From NCBI RefSeq assembly GCF_004327335.1, contig NZ_QJUO01000014.1, forward strand, positions 37,357 to 101,356: 64,000 nt of DNA, written 5' to 3'. The translations under genes were made by a program, and so were the position numbers. Source of the stretch: Stutzerimonas kirkiae. Lineage in GTDB: Bacteria; Pseudomonadota; Gammaproteobacteria; Pseudomonadales; Pseudomonadaceae. The notes beneath the pieces are model-generated. The model was not told where the DNA came from. It searched no databases and saw nothing but the letters and a program-made list of their open reading frames with translations. This document shows positions 34,840 through 44,032 of the stretch, in pieces (position 1 is the stretch's first letter; each line of letters opens with the position of its first letter).

Positions 34840-36762
34840 TTACACCTTGAAGTGGCTCACCATCATTTGCAGCTCATTGCCCAGCCGCGCCAACTCGACG
34901 CTGGAAGCGGCGGTTTCCTCGTTGGCGGCAGCGGTCTGCTCGGATACATCCCGGACGCTGACCACGCTGCGGCTGATCTCCTCGGCCACCGAGCTCTGTT
35001 CCTCGGCGGCAGCGGCGATCTGCTGATTCATGGCCTGGATATTCGACACGGTCCGGGTGATGCCCCCCAGCGACTCGCCCGCCTCACGCGCCAGCACGAC
35101 GCTACTGGCGGTCAGGTCGCGACTGCTGCTCATGATGGTGGCAACCTGCTGGGTCACCTGTTGCAACCCCAGGATCAGCGCCTCGATCTCCTCGGTGGAC
35201 TTCTGCGTGCGCTGCGCCAGGCCGCGCACTTCGTCGGCGACCACGGCAAAACCACGACCGGCCTCACCGGCCCGAGCCGCCTCGATGGCGGCGTTCAGCG
35301 CCAGCAGGTTGGTCTGCTCGGCCACCGTCTTGATCACATCCATCACGCTGCCGATCTTGTTGCTTTCCTCCTGCAGGGAAACCATGGCCTCGCTGGAGCG
35401 ATCGACCTCTCCGGACAGCCGCTCTATCTGGGCAATGGCCTGGGTCACCACCTGGTCGCCCTGTCGCGCCTGCCCGTCCGCCGCCGTGGCGGCCTGGGAT
35501 GCCTCTTCGGCATTGCGTGCCACCTCATGCACGGTTGCCGACATCTCGTTCATCGCGGTGGCGACCTGGTCGGTCTCGATTTTCTGGGTATTGGCCCCGG
35601 CGCTGGTCTGCTCCGTCACCGCGGAAAGCTGCTCGGCGGCGCTGGCGATCTGGATGACACTGTCACGAATCCTGGAAATCAGGTCGTTGAGCGTCACATT
35701 CATGCGCTGCACGCCACTCTGCAACACGCCTATCTCGTCGCGGCGGGTGACGCGCATATCGTGGGTCAGGTCGCCTGCGGCGACACGCTCCACGGCTTCC
35801 AGTGTCTCCCGCAGCGGCAGGGTGATCTGGCGAATGATCAGCCAGGCCGCACCAATACCGAACAACAGTGCCAGAAAGGTAGTGATCAACTGGACGTTAC
35901 GGGTCGACTCGATGGTGTTGTCGCGCGAATCGACCTGGAACCGGTACAACTGCTGGCTGAGTTCGACGATCTGTTCGGCCAGGTCGACCATGGCGGCGTT
36001 GGCCGTGGCGATCTCGGCATTCACCGTCTTGAGTTGCACGATGAAACCCCGATAGGTTTCGAATTCCCTCTCGATCTGTGCGAGGTCATCGTTGCGCTCT
36101 GGCGCGAATACCTCGTTGAGTCGGCCGAGAGCCGCGGCGGCAACCTCCAGTTGGGCGGCGACCAGTTGCTCATTCTCGGCAGATGCCTCGGCAATATACC
36201 CACGCACCTGGAAGCGCAGCCTCAATAACTCGTCATTGAGTCGCGAGAGCGCGTCGAAACGCTCGAAACGCTGCTCTTCGGTCATCGCAGCGCGCCTTAC
36301 CAGACCTACGAGATTGCGCTGCCGCTCGCTGATGCGATCGGCACTGGCGCCCATGTCGGCACGCGCCCTGCGCTCCAGCGTATAGGCCCCACGCATTTTC
36401 TCCAGCAGCTCGCCGTAATTACGGGTCAGTTCGCTCTGCTTGTCGAGCATGGCCAGGTTGCCCGGGTCACGGGAAGACTCGATTATTTTCTGCTGTTCCT
36501 GCTCGTACACCCTCAATGCACTCTGCACCTTGGCAGCAAGATCGTCATCACCATCGGACAATATGTAGTTCAAGCGAGCGATGCGCATATCGGTCAGCGC
36601 GTCATTCAGCTCGGTGATACCGGTCATCCTGTCCCCACGCTGGATCAGGCCGGACAAGCTGCTCCAGCCAACCCCGGAAATAATGCAGGTCAGCAACAGA
36701 ACCAGACCAAACCCCAAAACCAACTTCCAGGTGACGCTGACATTACTGAACCAGTTGTTCAT
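34840..36762 (-). CDS. Methyl-accepting chemotaxis protein, HBM-type sensor (copy 2)
   Basis: 640 residues, start [19 protein letters not shown]. Same architecture as copy 1: TM helix, about 250-residue helical sensor, TM helix, HAMP ([20 protein letters not shown]), methyl-accepting signalling domain ending [11 protein letters not shown]. The sensor halves differ strongly (for example [20 protein letters not shown] here against [20 protein letters not shown]), while the signalling halves are close to identical, so the pair arose by tandem duplication with conserved output and diversified ligand. Confidence 0.95.
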   Translation of the reverse strand: MNNWFSNVSVTWKLVLGFGLVLLLTCIISGVGWSSLSGLIQRGDRMTGITELNDALTDMRIARLNYILSDGDDDLAAKVQSALRVYEQEQQKIIESSRDPGNLAMLDKQSELTRNYGELLEKMRGAYTLERRARADMGASADRISERQRNLVGLVRRAAMTEEQRFERFDALSRLNDELLRLRFQVRGYIAEASAENEQLVAAQLEVAAAALGRLNEVFAPERNDDLAQIEREFETYRGFIVQLKTVNAEIATANAAMVDLAEQIVELSQQLYRFQVDSRDNTIESTRNVQLITTFLALLFGIGAAWLIIRQITLPLRETLEAVERVAAGDLTHDMRVTRRDEIGVLQSGVQRMNVTLNDLISRIRDSVIQIASAAEQLSAVTEQTSAGANTQKIETDQVATAMNEMSATVHEVARNAEEASQAATAADGQARQGDQVVTQAIAQIERLSGEVDRSSEAMVSLQEESNKIGSVMDVIKTVAEQTNLLALNAAIEAARAGEAGRGFAVVADEVRGLAQRTQKSTEEIEALILGLQQVTQQVATIMSSSRDLTASSVVLAREAGESLGGITRTVSNIQAMNQQIAAAAEEQSSVAEEISRSVVSVRDVSEQTAAANEETAASSVELARLGNELQMMVSHFKV

Positions 36763-36971
36763 TGACTCTCCCCCCACTCAGGGCGACGTAATGCTGGACG
36801 ACACTCCTTATTCATAACCAGCCGGATGAATTACCCATAGCGGCATTTAGCCAGGCAACTGAAGCGAAAACCTCCGGCAAAGCGTAACCGCAATTGTCCG
36901 CCCCCCCTGTGAGCGCGCGCGGGCGAAGCGTCCACGATGGAAATGAGCACCCACCTGGACAGCGGGACGAA

Positions 36972-37050
36972 AGGAGCGCTGGAGGCTGAACGGAAACGGG
37001 GCATTCGTGCTTTTCGTCCAGCACTCCAGCCTTCAGCGCTTTTATCGAAA
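36972..37050. repeat. Dispersed palindromic repeat, copy C
   Basis: Left arm AGCGCTGGAGGCTGAACG (36975-36992), right arm CGTCCAGCACTCCAGCCTTC then AGCGCTTTTATCG (37015-37047). Lies 80 bases beyond the RND permease stop codon, between it and the chemoreceptor leader. The rest of 36763-36971 shows no gene. Confidence 0.75.
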
Positions 37051-37129
37051 CGCCATGCCGCCGGTTAACCGCATGGTGCGACTTCTCTGAACGGAGAGGT
37101 GGCGAATGGACAGGTGCCTTGGAAAAACT

Positions 37130-40100
37130 CTATCCCGCAGGATCTTTCTCCACGCCGAACCAGGCGGCATAGAGCGCAGGCAGGAACAGCAGGGTCAGCG
37201 CCGTGGCCACCACCAGCCCGCCCATGATCGCCACGGCCATCGGGCCGAAGAACAGGCTGCGCGACAGCGGGATCATCGCCAGCACGGCGGCCAGTGCCGT
37301 CAGCACGATCGGGCGGAAACGCCGCACGGTGGCGTCGATGATGGCATCGAAACGCTCGTGCCCGGCGCGGATGTCCTGTTCGATCTGGTCGACCAGGATC
37401 ACCGAGTTACGCATGATCATGCCCGACAGGGCAATGGTACCGAGCATGGCGACAAAGCCGAACGGCTGGCGGAACACCAGCAGGAACAGGACGACGCCGA
37501 TCAGCCCCAGGGGCGCGGTGAGGAACACCAGCAACGATCGGGAGATACTCTTCAGTTGCAGCATCAGCAGGCTCAGCACCACGATCACCAGCAGCGGCAT
37601 ACCGGCCAGGACCGAGGCCTGGCCGCGGGAGGCGTCTTCCACCGTACCGCCGGTTTCCAGCAGGTAGCCGTCGGGCAGTTGCGCACGGATCGCCTCCAGC
37701 GTCGGTAGTACCTGGGCGGTCAGGGTCGCCGGCTGCTCGCTGCCGTAGATATCGGCACGCACGGTCACCGTCGGCAGGCGGTTGCGGTGCCAGATCACCC
37801 CTTCCTCGAAGCCGTACTCCAGGGTCGCCACCTGGGCCAGCGGCACGCTGCGCCCAGCCGCTGTGGGGATGGCCAGGCTCGGCAGCATCGACAGCTCATG
37901 GCGCTCGCGTTCGGAGCCGCGCAGCAGCACCTCGATCAGTTCGTTGTCCTCGCGGAACTGGCTGACCGTGGCGCCACTGAAAGTCCGCTGCAGGAAGCCG
38001 GCGATATCCGCCGTGCTCAGGCCCAGGGCGCGGGCGCGGTCCTGGTCGACCTCCAGTCGCACCACCTTGCTCGGCTCCTGCCAGTCGAGGTTGACGTTGG
38101 CCAGCAGCGGATTCTCGCGCATCTTCAGCGCAACCTGGCGCGCCAGTTGGCGCACCACGTCGATATGCTCGCCGGTCACGCGAAACTGTACCGGGTAGCC
38201 GACCGGAGGACCGTTTTCCAGCCGAGTGACACGCCCGAGCAGGGTCGGGAAATCCTCCTCCAGGCGTTCGATCAGCCAGTCGCGCAGCGCCTCGCGATCC
38301 TCCACCGTCTTTGCCAGTACCACCACCTGGGCAAAGCTGGTCGCCGGCAATTGCTGGTCCAGCGGCAGGTAGAAACGCGGAGAGCCGGTGCCGACATAGG
38401 CCACATAGTTGTCGATGCCGACCTTGTCCTCGAGCAGCTTCTCCAGCCGCAGCACTTCGGCTTCGGTGGCCTTCAGCGATACGCCCTCGGCCAGTTTCAA
38501 GTCGACCATCAGTTCCAGCCGCCCGGAGACCGGGAAGAATTGCTGCGGCACCAGCCGGAACAGCCCGATGGAGGCGATGAACAGCACCAGGGTCGCCAGG
38601 ATCACAGTCTTGCGATAGTGCACGCAGACGCGGATGAGCGCACGAATCCGCCGGTACATCGGTGTGTCATAGGGATCGCCCTGCCCCTCCTCGCGGGCAT
38701 GCCGCCTGGCCAGGTCGGGCAACAGGCGCTCGCCGAGCAGGGGAACGAACATCACGGCGGCGACCCAGGAGGCCAGCAGGGCGATGGTCACCACCTGGAA
38801 GATGGAACGGGTGTATTCGCCGGTGCTCGACTGCGCGGTAGCGATCGGCAGGAAACCCGCCGCGGTGATCAGTGTCCCCGTCAGCATCGGGAAGGCCGTG
38901 CTGGTCCAGGCGAAACTGGCCGCCCTGAGTCGGTCGTAGCCCTGCTCCATCTTGATCGCCATCATCTCCACCGCGATGATCGCATCGTCCACCAGCAACC
39001 CCAGCGCCAGCACCAGCGCCCCCAGGGAAATCTTGTGCAGGCCGATGTCGAGGTAGTGCATGACGGCAAAGGTCATCGCCAGCACCAGCGGGATCGACAG
39101 CGCCACCACCAGCCCGGTGCGCACGCCCAGCGAAAAGAAGCTCACCAGCAGCACCACCGCCAGCGCCTCGATCAGCACCCGCACGAATTCGCCGACGCCA
39201 GCCTTGACCGCTGCCGGCTGGTCGGAAACCTTGCCCAGCCGCATGCCCGTCGGCAACTGCTGCTGCAAGCGGGCGAACTCGGCTTCCAGCGCCTCGCCGA
39301 GCCGCAGGATGTCGCCACCTGCCTTCATCGACACCGCCAGCCCGATCGCGGGCTCGCCCATGAAGCGCATGCGCGGCGCAGGCGGATCGCTGAAGCCACG
39401 CCGCACCTCGGCCACATCGCCGAGGCGGAAGGTACGCCCCGCCACGCGGATCGGGAACGCGCGGATCTGCTCGACCGTCTCGAAGTTGCCGCTGACACGC
39501 AACTGCACACGATCGGTCGGGGTTTCCACGAAACCGGCGAAGGACATCGCATTCTGCGCCTGCAAGGCCTCCTGCACCGCCTGCAGCGGCACCCCCAGGG
39601 TCGCCAGCTTGACATTGGACAGGTCGACCCAGATCTTCTCGTCCTGCAGGCCGATGAGTTCCACCTTGCCGACGCTCGCCACCCGCTGCAACTGCAACTG
39701 GATACGGTCGGCGTAATCCTTGAGCACCGCGTAGTCGAAACCCTCGCCGCTCAAGGCATAGATATTGCCGAAGGTGGTGCCGAACTCATCATTGAAGAAC
39801 GGCCCCTGCACGTCGGGCGGCAGGGTATGGCGAATGTCGCCGATTTTCTTGCGCAACTGGTACCAGAGTTCGGGAATCTCGTCCGAATGCATGGAATCGC
39901 GCGCCATGAAGGTCACGGTCGACTCGCCGGGACGCGAGAAAGACACGATGCGCTCGTATTCTCCCGTTTCCATCAGCTTCTTCTCGATGCGCTCGGTGAC
40001 CTGGCGCGCCACCTGCTCGGCGGTCGCGCCCGGCCAGTAGGCCTGCACCAGCATGGCCTTGAAGGTGAACGGCGGGTCCTCGCTCTGCCCCAGCTTGCCG

Positions 40101-40192
40101 TAGGACAGCACCCCCAGAACCGCTACCAGCGCCATGATGAAAACGACGATCTGCCGGTTGTGCAGAGCCCAGGCCGAGAGGTTGAAACGCAT
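37130..40192 (-). CDS. RND multidrug efflux permease
   Basis: 1020 residues, standard inner-membrane RND proton-antiporter length with twelve helices and two large periplasmic loops. Start MRFNLSAWALHNRQIVVFIM; the longer upstream frame runs inside the adaptor gene and is not coding. Helix-4 proton-relay acids appear in LALGLLVDDAIIAVEMM; other RND motifs are EDPPFTFKAMLVQAYWPGAT near the N terminus and GFVAMLGTIALSGMIMRNSV near the C terminus. Sequence character is that of the MexK/TriC-type branch. It follows its adaptor by five bases. No outer-membrane factor gene is nearby, so OprM or a similar shared channel would be needed. Confidence 0.95.
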   Translation of the reverse strand: MRFNLSAWALHNRQIVVFIMALVAVLGVLSYGKLGQSEDPPFTFKAMLVQAYWPGATAEQVARQVTERIEKKLMETGEYERIVSFSRPGESTVTFMARDSMHSDEIPELWYQLRKKIGDIRHTLPPDVQGPFFNDEFGTTFGNIYALSGEGFDYAVLKDYADRIQLQLQRVASVGKVELIGLQDEKIWVDLSNVKLATLGVPLQAVQEALQAQNAMSFAGFVETPTDRVQLRVSGNFETVEQIRAFPIRVAGRTFRLGDVAEVRRGFSDPPAPRMRFMGEPAIGLAVSMKAGGDILRLGEALEAEFARLQQQLPTGMRLGKVSDQPAAVKAGVGEFVRVLIEALAVVLLVSFFSLGVRTGLVVALSIPLVLAMTFAVMHYLDIGLHKISLGALVLALGLLVDDAIIAVEMMAIKMEQGYDRLRAASFAWTSTAFPMLTGTLITAAGFLPIATAQSSTGEYTRSIFQVVTIALLASWVAAVMFVPLLGERLLPDLARRHAREEGQGDPYDTPMYRRIRALIRVCVHYRKTVILATLVLFIASIGLFRLVPQQFFPVSGRLELMVDLKLAEGVSLKATEAEVLRLEKLLEDKVGIDNYVAYVGTGSPRFYLPLDQQLPATSFAQVVVLAKTVEDREALRDWLIERLEEDFPTLLGRVTRLENGPPVGYPVQFRVTGEHIDVVRQLARQVALKMRENPLLANVNLDWQEPSKVVRLEVDQDRARALGLSTADIAGFLQRTFSGATVSQFREDNELIEVLLRGSERERHELSMLPSLAIPTAAGRSVPLAQVATLEYGFEEGVIWHRNRLPTVTVRADIYGSEQPATLTAQVLPTLEAIRAQLPDGYLLETGGTVEDASRGQASVLAGMPLLVIVVLSLLMLQLKSISRSLLVFLTAPLGLIGVVLFLLVFRQPFGFVAMLGTIALSGMIMRNSVILVDQIEQDIRAGHERFDAIIDATVRRFRPIVLTALAAVLAMIPLSRSLFFGPMAVAIMGGLVVATALTLLFLPALYAAWFGVEKDPAG

Positions 40193-40197
40193 TGGGC

Positions 40198-41298
40198 TCA
40201 CTCCTGGACAAGGCTGACGGGGCGATTGTCGCGGCTGATCGGGCGCACCGCCTGCCCTTCGTGCAGCAGTTGCACGCCCGCCAGCACCACCCAGTCCCGT
40301 TCGCCCAGGCCATCGAGCACCGGCACCACGCTTTCGCCATAGCGCCCGGTGCTGACCTCGACCCGCTCCAGCGTACTGTCGGCCTGCACCCGCCAGACGT
40401 AGGCGCGTCCCCGCTCGGCACTCAGGGCCGACAAGGGAACCGTCAGTTGCGCCTGCGCCTGGTTGTCGATCGTCACCAGCGCGCTCTGCCCCAGTTCGAC
40501 AGCAACCTCGGGAGCCTCGAAGGCGACCCGCGCCGAATAGGTACGCGTCTGCGCATCGGCGACCGGCGACAGCTCGCGGATACTCCCGGCAAAGCGCGCA
40601 CCCGGCTGCGACCACAATTCGACCGTCACCGGCCGGCCAACGCGATAACGCTGCAAGGCCTGCTCCGGCAGGTTGATCGCCACCTCACGCTCACCATCGG
40701 CGGCCAGCACGAAAGCCGTCTGCCCGGCTGCCAGCACTTGCCCGACCTCGACCCTGCGCTCGGCAATCACCCCATCGCGAGTGGCGCGCAGCACCGCATA
40801 ATCGACCTGATTGCTGGCCACCTCCAGCTCGGCAGAGAGCTGCCGCAACTGCGCCGCTGCGGCCTGGTAGGCGTTCTCGGCGCTGTCGTACTGGGATTTG
40901 CTGACCAACTGCCGACCCAGCAGGGTGCGGTAGCGTTCGTACTCGGCACGCGCCACCCGCTGGTTGGCCTCGGCGGCGGCCACCTGGGCACGCACAGCGT
41001 CGAGCTGCAGGCGCACGTCCTGCGGGTCCAGGCGGGCCAGGGGCTGCTCCTTGCTGACGCGATCGCCCGACTCGACCAGGCGCTCGACCACCTTGCCGCC
41101 GATGCGAAACGCCAGCTCCGGTTCATAGCGCGCATGCACCTCGCCCGGATAGCGCTCCTGCGCTTCGCTGGAAGCCGACGGCTGCACCACCATCACCGGC
41201 TTGGCGCCACTCTGCCGGGGTGGCTCCCCGCCACAGGCCAGCAACCCCGACAGGGCGAATAGGCTGATACCGGCAAAACGCAAGGTATTTCGGAACAC
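40198..41298 (-). CDS. RND efflux periplasmic adaptor (membrane fusion protein)
   Basis: 366 residues. Lipoprotein-type signal (ALSGLLACGG, lipobox Cys near 22) anchors it in the inner membrane. Order: short beta-barrel and lipoyl half (FRIGGKVVERLVESGDRVSK), alpha-helical hairpin (VAAAEANQRVARAEYERY ... YQAAAAQLRQLSAELEVA), second lipoyl half (VLRATRDGVIAERRVEVGQV) and barrel domains. It links the RND pump to an outer-membrane channel. First gene of a two-gene operon divergent from the TetR gene. Confidence 0.94.
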   Translation of the reverse strand: MFRNTLRFAGISLFALSGLLACGGEPPRQSGAKPVMVVQPSASSEAQERYPGEVHARYEPELAFRIGGKVVERLVESGDRVSKEQPLARLDPQDVRLQLDAVRAQVAAAEANQRVARAEYERYRTLLGRQLVSKSQYDSAENAYQAAAAQLRQLSAELEVASNQVDYAVLRATRDGVIAERRVEVGQVLAAGQTAFVLAADGEREVAINLPEQALQRYRVGRPVTVELWSQPGARFAGSIRELSPVADAQTRTYSARVAFEAPEVAVELGQSALVTIDNQAQAQLTVPLSALSAERGRAYVWRVQADSTLERVEVSTGRYGESVVPVLDGLGERDWVVLAGVQLLHEGQAVRPISRDNRPVSLVQE

Positions 41299-41378
41299 GA
41301 TGGCGCTCTCTCTGTCGCTGAGGGTCGTATACTGCCGAGCATATTAGAAATAGCGAACCGACCAGTCCAGTATTAAAA
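41299..41378. promoter_or_regulatory. Divergent efflux/TetR control region
   Basis: 80 bases, AT-rich (ATATTAGAAATAGCG near 41341, AGTATTAAAAATG before tetR) within GC-rich surroundings. GACCAGTC-CAGT (about 41361-41372) resembles half-sites bound by AcrR/MexL-type TetR repressors but is not a clean palindrome. Confidence 0.45.
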
Positions 41379-42056
41379 ATGATCCTACCTGAAAGACCCA
41401 GCGGCCCAGGCCGCCCCAAGGACCCGGCCAAACGGCAGGCGATACTGCAGGCGGCCCAGGCGTTGTTCCTCGGCAACGGCTACGAGGGCAGCAGCATGGA
41501 GGCCATCGCCAGCGAGGCCGGCGTCTCCAAGCTGACGCTGTACAGTCACTTCAAGGACAAGGAAAGCCTGTTCAATGCCGCCGTGCAGAGCATCTGCAAC
41601 GCCAGCCTGCCCTCCAGCCTGTTCCAGCTCGACGACAGCCTGGCCGCAACAGCCGCCAGCGCCGCGCTGGTCCTGGTTCGACAGCGGCTTCAGGAAATCG
41701 GTCTGGCCCTGCATCAACTGGTCAGCAGTCCGGAATCCATCGGCCTGCACCGGGTGATGGCGTCCATGTCCACGGCGAACTCGCAACTGCCCCGGTTGTT
41801 CATCGAAGCCGGCCCGCAACGCCTGCTGGACGACCTGCAACGACTGTTCGGGCAACTCAGCCACTTCAGGTTGCTGGAAATCGAGCAGCCACAGCGCGCC
41901 GCCGAACACTTCTGCGTACTGATCAAGGGCATCGCCCATTTCTACCAACTGATCGGCTATGCCCCGGCGCTGGATGCCCCGCAGGCGGAAAGCCATGTCG
42001 CGGACGTCGTGGCGCTGTTTATGCGGGCCTATCAGGCCGCTGAAAAACCCGCCTGA
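41379..42056 (+). CDS. TetR-family repressor of the divergent efflux operon
   Basis: 225 residues. TetR helix-turn-helix: KRQAILQAAQALFLGNGYEG, ASEAGVSKLTLYSHFKDKES; the C-terminal ligand domain is variable. The 80-base divergent spacing from the adaptor gene is the arrangement of mexL-mexJK, where the TetR protein represses the pump and relieves repression on binding drugs. Bases 42057-42268 after it hold no gene that I can support. Confidence 0.93.
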   Translation: MILPERPSGPGRPKDPAKRQAILQAAQALFLGNGYEGSSMEAIASEAGVSKLTLYSHFKDKESLFNAAVQSICNASLPSSLFQLDDSLAATAASAALVLVRQRLQEIGLALHQLVSSPESIGLHRVMASMSTANSQLPRLFIEAGPQRLLDDLQRLFGQLSHFRLLEIEQPQRAAEHFCVLIKGIAHFYQLIGYAPALDAPQAESHVADVVALFMRAYQAAEKPA

Positions 42057-42268
42057 GGCAGCCAGAGCAAAGCGGAGTAACGGCCGAAGGCTGGCCCAGG
42101 GCGAACGCAGTGAGTCGAAAGCGGCGTTCACGAGCGGTAGGTGAGCATGGCTCGCTTCGCTCGTCCCTTCGAGGCCGCACCGGAGTGCGTTAGCCGCAGA
42201 TGCCGTCTACGCTCTAAGGAGTGAAGTGAATCGACAGCAGGGCTCCTATTCCGCCTGAGGATACGCAT

Positions 42269-43837
42269 ATGACGACCTACAAGCATGACGACGATTCGGT
42301 GGTAGTGATCGTCGGTTCCGGCGCCGGCGGCGGTACCCTGGCCAACGAGCTGTGCCAGAAAGGCATCCCGGTGGTATTGCTGGAAGCCGGCGCGAGGCAA
42401 AGCCAGGCCACCTTCATCAACGACGAATGGCCCTCCTTCAATCAGTTGTCCTGGAACGACATCCGCACCAGCACAGGCACCTGGCGCATCGCCAGGGACT
42501 TCCCCAACCTTCCGGCATGGATCTGCAAGGCTGTCGGCGGCACCACCACCCACTGGGCCGGCGCCAGCCTGCGCATCCAGGAACATGAATTCCATGCCCG
42601 CGAAACCTATGGCGAGTTGCCGGATACCCACCTGCTGGACTGGCCACTGACCCTCGCCGAGCTGGAACCCTACTATGCGCGCGCCGAAGACAAGATGAGC
42701 GTGACCCGCACCGGCAGGCGGACCGGCCTGCCCGGCAACAACAACTTCAAGGTGATGCACGCCGGCGCGCGGAAGCTCGGCTACAGGTACTGTTCCACCG
42801 GGCCCATGGCGATCGACAGCAAGTCACACGACGACAGCCCGCCACACCAGCAACTGGACGCCGGTTGCCAGGACGGCAAGATAGGCGCGAAATGGTCGAC
42901 GCTCTGCAACGAGATTCCCGCCGCCGAAGCCACCGGGCACCTGGAATTGCGTGCCGAAGCCCATGTGCTGCGCATCGAGCATGATGCCAGGGGCCACGCC
43001 AGTGGGGTGGTCTACGCCGATGCCAAAGGCCACCTGCAGTGCCAGAAAGCCCGGGTGGTGGCTATCGCCGGCAATGCCATAGAAACGCCACGCCTCCTCC
43101 TCAACTCGGCGTCGGCATTATTCCCCCACGGCCTCGGTAATGGCTCCGGGATGGTCGGCAAGTACTACATGCGCCACACCACCGGCTCGGTATTCGCGGA
43201 ATTCGACGATCCGGTGCACTTCTACCGCGGCACCATCATGGCCGGCATCATCAGCGACGAGAGCCGCAACGACCCATCGCGCGGCTTCGTCGGCGGCTAC
43301 GAGATGGAAACCATCTCCCTCGGCCTGCCGTTCATGGCGGCCTTCTTCAACCCGGGTGCCTGGGGCCGCGACTTCAGCCGGGTGATGGACAGCTACACGC
43401 ACCTGGCCGGTATGTGGCTGGTCGGCGAGGACATGCCGCGCGACAGCAACCGCATTACCCTCAATGAAAATATCAGGGACGCCTTCGGCATGCCGGTGGC
43501 CAACGTGCACTACGATGACCACCCCAACGATGTGGCGATGCGCGAGCACGCCTTCCGCCAGGGTGAGGCGCTGTATCGTGCCGTCGGCGCGAAGAATACC
43601 CACCGCCTCCCACCCTATCCCTCGACCCATAACCTCGGCACCTGTCGCATGAGCGCCAGGGAGGCCGATGGCGTGGTCAACAAGTACGGGCAAAGCCATG
43701 AATTGCCCAACCTGTTCATTTCCGATGGCAGCCAGTTCACCACCAGCGCCGCGGAAAACCCGACCCTGACCATCGTCGGCCTGGCGATCCGCCAGGCCGA
43801 GTTCATTGCCGAATCACTGAGAACCCGCACCATCTGA
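42269..43837 (+). CDS. GMC-family FAD-dependent oxidoreductase
   Basis: 522 residues. N-terminal FAD-binding fold SVVVIVGSGAGGGTLANELC and VVLLEAG, substrate region KAVGGTTTHWAGASLRIQ, and the C-terminal GMC signature STHNLGTCRM with DGSQFTTSAAENPTLTIVGL. This is the type found as the large subunit of gluconate- or sorbitol-like membrane dehydrogenases, which normally sit beside a small Tat-exported subunit and a cytochrome c. Neither partner is present within the flanking 200 bases, so the protein either works alone or uses partners encoded elsewhere. No Tat or Sec signal is visible on it. Confidence 0.9.
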   Translation: MTTYKHDDDSVVVIVGSGAGGGTLANELCQKGIPVVLLEAGARQSQATFINDEWPSFNQLSWNDIRTSTGTWRIARDFPNLPAWICKAVGGTTTHWAGASLRIQEHEFHARETYGELPDTHLLDWPLTLAELEPYYARAEDKMSVTRTGRRTGLPGNNNFKVMHAGARKLGYRYCSTGPMAIDSKSHDDSPPHQQLDAGCQDGKIGAKWSTLCNEIPAAEATGHLELRAEAHVLRIEHDARGHASGVVYADAKGHLQCQKARVVAIAGNAIETPRLLLNSASALFPHGLGNGSGMVGKYYMRHTTGSVFAEFDDPVHFYRGTIMAGIISDESRNDPSRGFVGGYEMETISLGLPFMAAFFNPGAWGRDFSRVMDSYTHLAGMWLVGEDMPRDSNRITLNENIRDAFGMPVANVHYDDHPNDVAMREHAFRQGEALYRAVGAKNTHRLPPYPSTHNLGTCRMSAREADGVVNKYGQSHELPNLFISDGSQFTTSAAENPTLTIVGLAIRQAEFIAESLRTRTI

Positions 43838-43920
43838 AAGCGGCGCGCGGCACCGGCGAAGCTCCCGGCTCCTTACCGATAACGGCCCCCGGCGCAACCA
43901 GGCGCAGGTGGCCCCGATAA

Positions 43921-44008
43921 AGGCGACGGGGGCTGGACGCAAGGCACGGCGGTATCCCGCTTTGCCTGCGGCCTGCCACTGCCCAACGCTCTTTTCGGCT
44001 CTTTCTGC
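43921..44008. repeat. Dispersed palindromic repeat, copy D (degenerate)
   Basis: Left part GACGGGGGCTGGACGCAAGG, right part GCCCAACGCTCTTTTCGGCT then CTTT. The right half keeps the family tail CGCTCTTTTCGGCTCTTT seen in copy B. Located between convergent genes (GMC oxidoreductase and recJ). Confidence 0.55.
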
Positions 44009-44032
44009 CTTACCCGTGCCTGTAACTGGCCC

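Noticed and set aside
37787..40342. Plus-strand open frame of 851 codons
   Set aside because: Antisense to the RND permease; His/Gln/Arg-rich translation without domain, typical of the shadow frame in GC-rich DNA.
42057..42268. Possible tRNA or small RNA between tetR and the GMC gene
   Set aside because: I found no cloverleaf or terminator-flanked hairpin; only short GC-rich stretches are visible.
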